DNA of 64,000 bases from Orientallactaga sibirica (Eukaryota; Chordata; Mammalia; Rodentia; Dipodidae). Shown piece after piece: positions 63,689 through 64,000 of the stretch; position 1 is the stretch's first letter, and the number at the start of each line of letters is the position of its first letter. A program made the translations under genes and the position numbers. The notes beneath the pieces were generated by a model, which was not told the origin of the DNA, searched no databases, and saw only the letters and a list, made by a program, of their open reading frames with translations. The DNA is taken from the NCBI GenBank assembly GCA_036365145.1, contig JAEOAD010000048.1:11480501-11544500 (forward strand). The letters are read 5' to 3'.

Positions 63689-63766
63689 TTTTTTCTTTTC
63701 CTTTTCTTTTCTTTTCTTTTCTTTTCTTTCTTTTTTTTTCTTTTTTTTTTTTTTTTTTTTTTTTTG
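63689..63766 (+). repeat. (TTTTC)n and poly(T)
   Basis: TTTTC units followed by about 27 T. It may be the reversed tail of a retroposon, but no body follows. Confidence 0.95.
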
Positions 63767-64000
63767 GATATAGCTTCAGGAGGGGCCTTGTGACTCTTGG
63801 AAGTTCTAGGAGCTTCCTGAGACTTATGACATCCTGAGCTTCATTTGCTTCCTGAACCTTAACCAGCTTCCTGAGACTTCATAGCCTCCTCCTAGCTTCC
63901 ATTCAGAGGAACATGCTATACAAAACTTTCTCTTTGGACATATCTTGAAGCTGGAAAAAATCTGCATCAATATCAAAGTAATAAAGATCTTTGAGTGAAA
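63767..64000. other. Unclassified sequence with weak internal repeats
   Basis: AGCTTCCTGAGACTT recurs at about 63811 and 63868, with intermediate GCTTCCTGAACCTT copies, suggesting a decayed tandem array after the poly(T). Runs off the window end. Confidence 0.4.

Noticed and set aside
63599..63793. 64-codon plus-strand frame ending in Phe-rich sequence
   Set aside because: The Phe run is a poly(T) tract; the rest is unique DNA without support.

Overview
The window is non-coding, repeat-rich mammalian nuclear DNA. I find no protein-coding exon, RNA gene, CRISPR array or operon that I can support, and no undescribed biological system. Open frames are short (180 codons at most). Nearly all of them fall in transposon remnants, microsatellites or antisense of SINEs.

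Organism: a rodent. About 38 SINE copies open with a B2-type tRNA-derived head (GGCTGGAGAGATGGCTTAGC) and share a body with CCAGATGCACAAGGTGG, a CT-rich stretch and an AAATAAATAAA tail. This fits the DIP branch of the B2 superfamily described from jerboas and their relatives (Dipodoidea). They occur with about 18 7SL-derived B1 monomers, five RSINE1/B4 tRNA-7SL fusions and a few ID elements. A jerboa-like species (for example Jaculus) is my inference from these SINEs, not a database match.

Layout. 1-6 kb: MaLR LTR, DIP SINEs, RSINE1 and a 5'-truncated L1 with perfect-looking target duplications. 7.6-9.8 kb: two ERVL/MaLR-type LTRs (family X) and a reversed LTR (family Z). 11.2-13.9 kb: one old L1M copy split by an inverted L1 3' end, an LTR and a SINE. 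14-14.7 kb: LTR (family Y) holding a SINE that holds a B1. 16-20 kb: MLT1 LTR, L1M 3' end, SINEs and a family Y LTR. 20-30 kb: SINEs, MIR, microsatellites and a 317-bp polypyrimidine tract. 30.7-31.6 kb: a SINE split by a B1 and an ERVL LTR. 33-38 kb: mostly unique sequence with SINEs. 39-40.4 kb: Tigger DNA transposon split by an LTR that carries a B1 and a DIP at one reused site. 40.9-43.6 kb: MaLR retrotransposon (LTR, primer-binding site, internal region, LTR) with a nested LTR and an inverted LTR at its 5' edge. 44.5-45.9 kb: L1 promoter/ORF1 remnant meeting an opposite-strand L1 3' end. 46.5-50.7 kb: MLT1, MER5, MIR, SINEs. 50.9-54.9 kb: about 4 kb nearly free of recent insertions. 55-64 kb: SINEs, MIR, an ERV class II-like LTR, an L1 3' end and SINEs piled on one target.

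Nothing here acts as a pathway. The content is a record of retrotransposition: L1 supplied the machinery, and SINE copies carry A-tails and 8-20 bp target duplications, many still readable. The most useful functional lead is that the long DIP SINE subtype carries a CTCF-core-like sequence (CCACAAGGGGGCGC) at a fixed place. Unique stretches may include enhancers or conserved elements, but that cannot be judged without comparison to other genomes.
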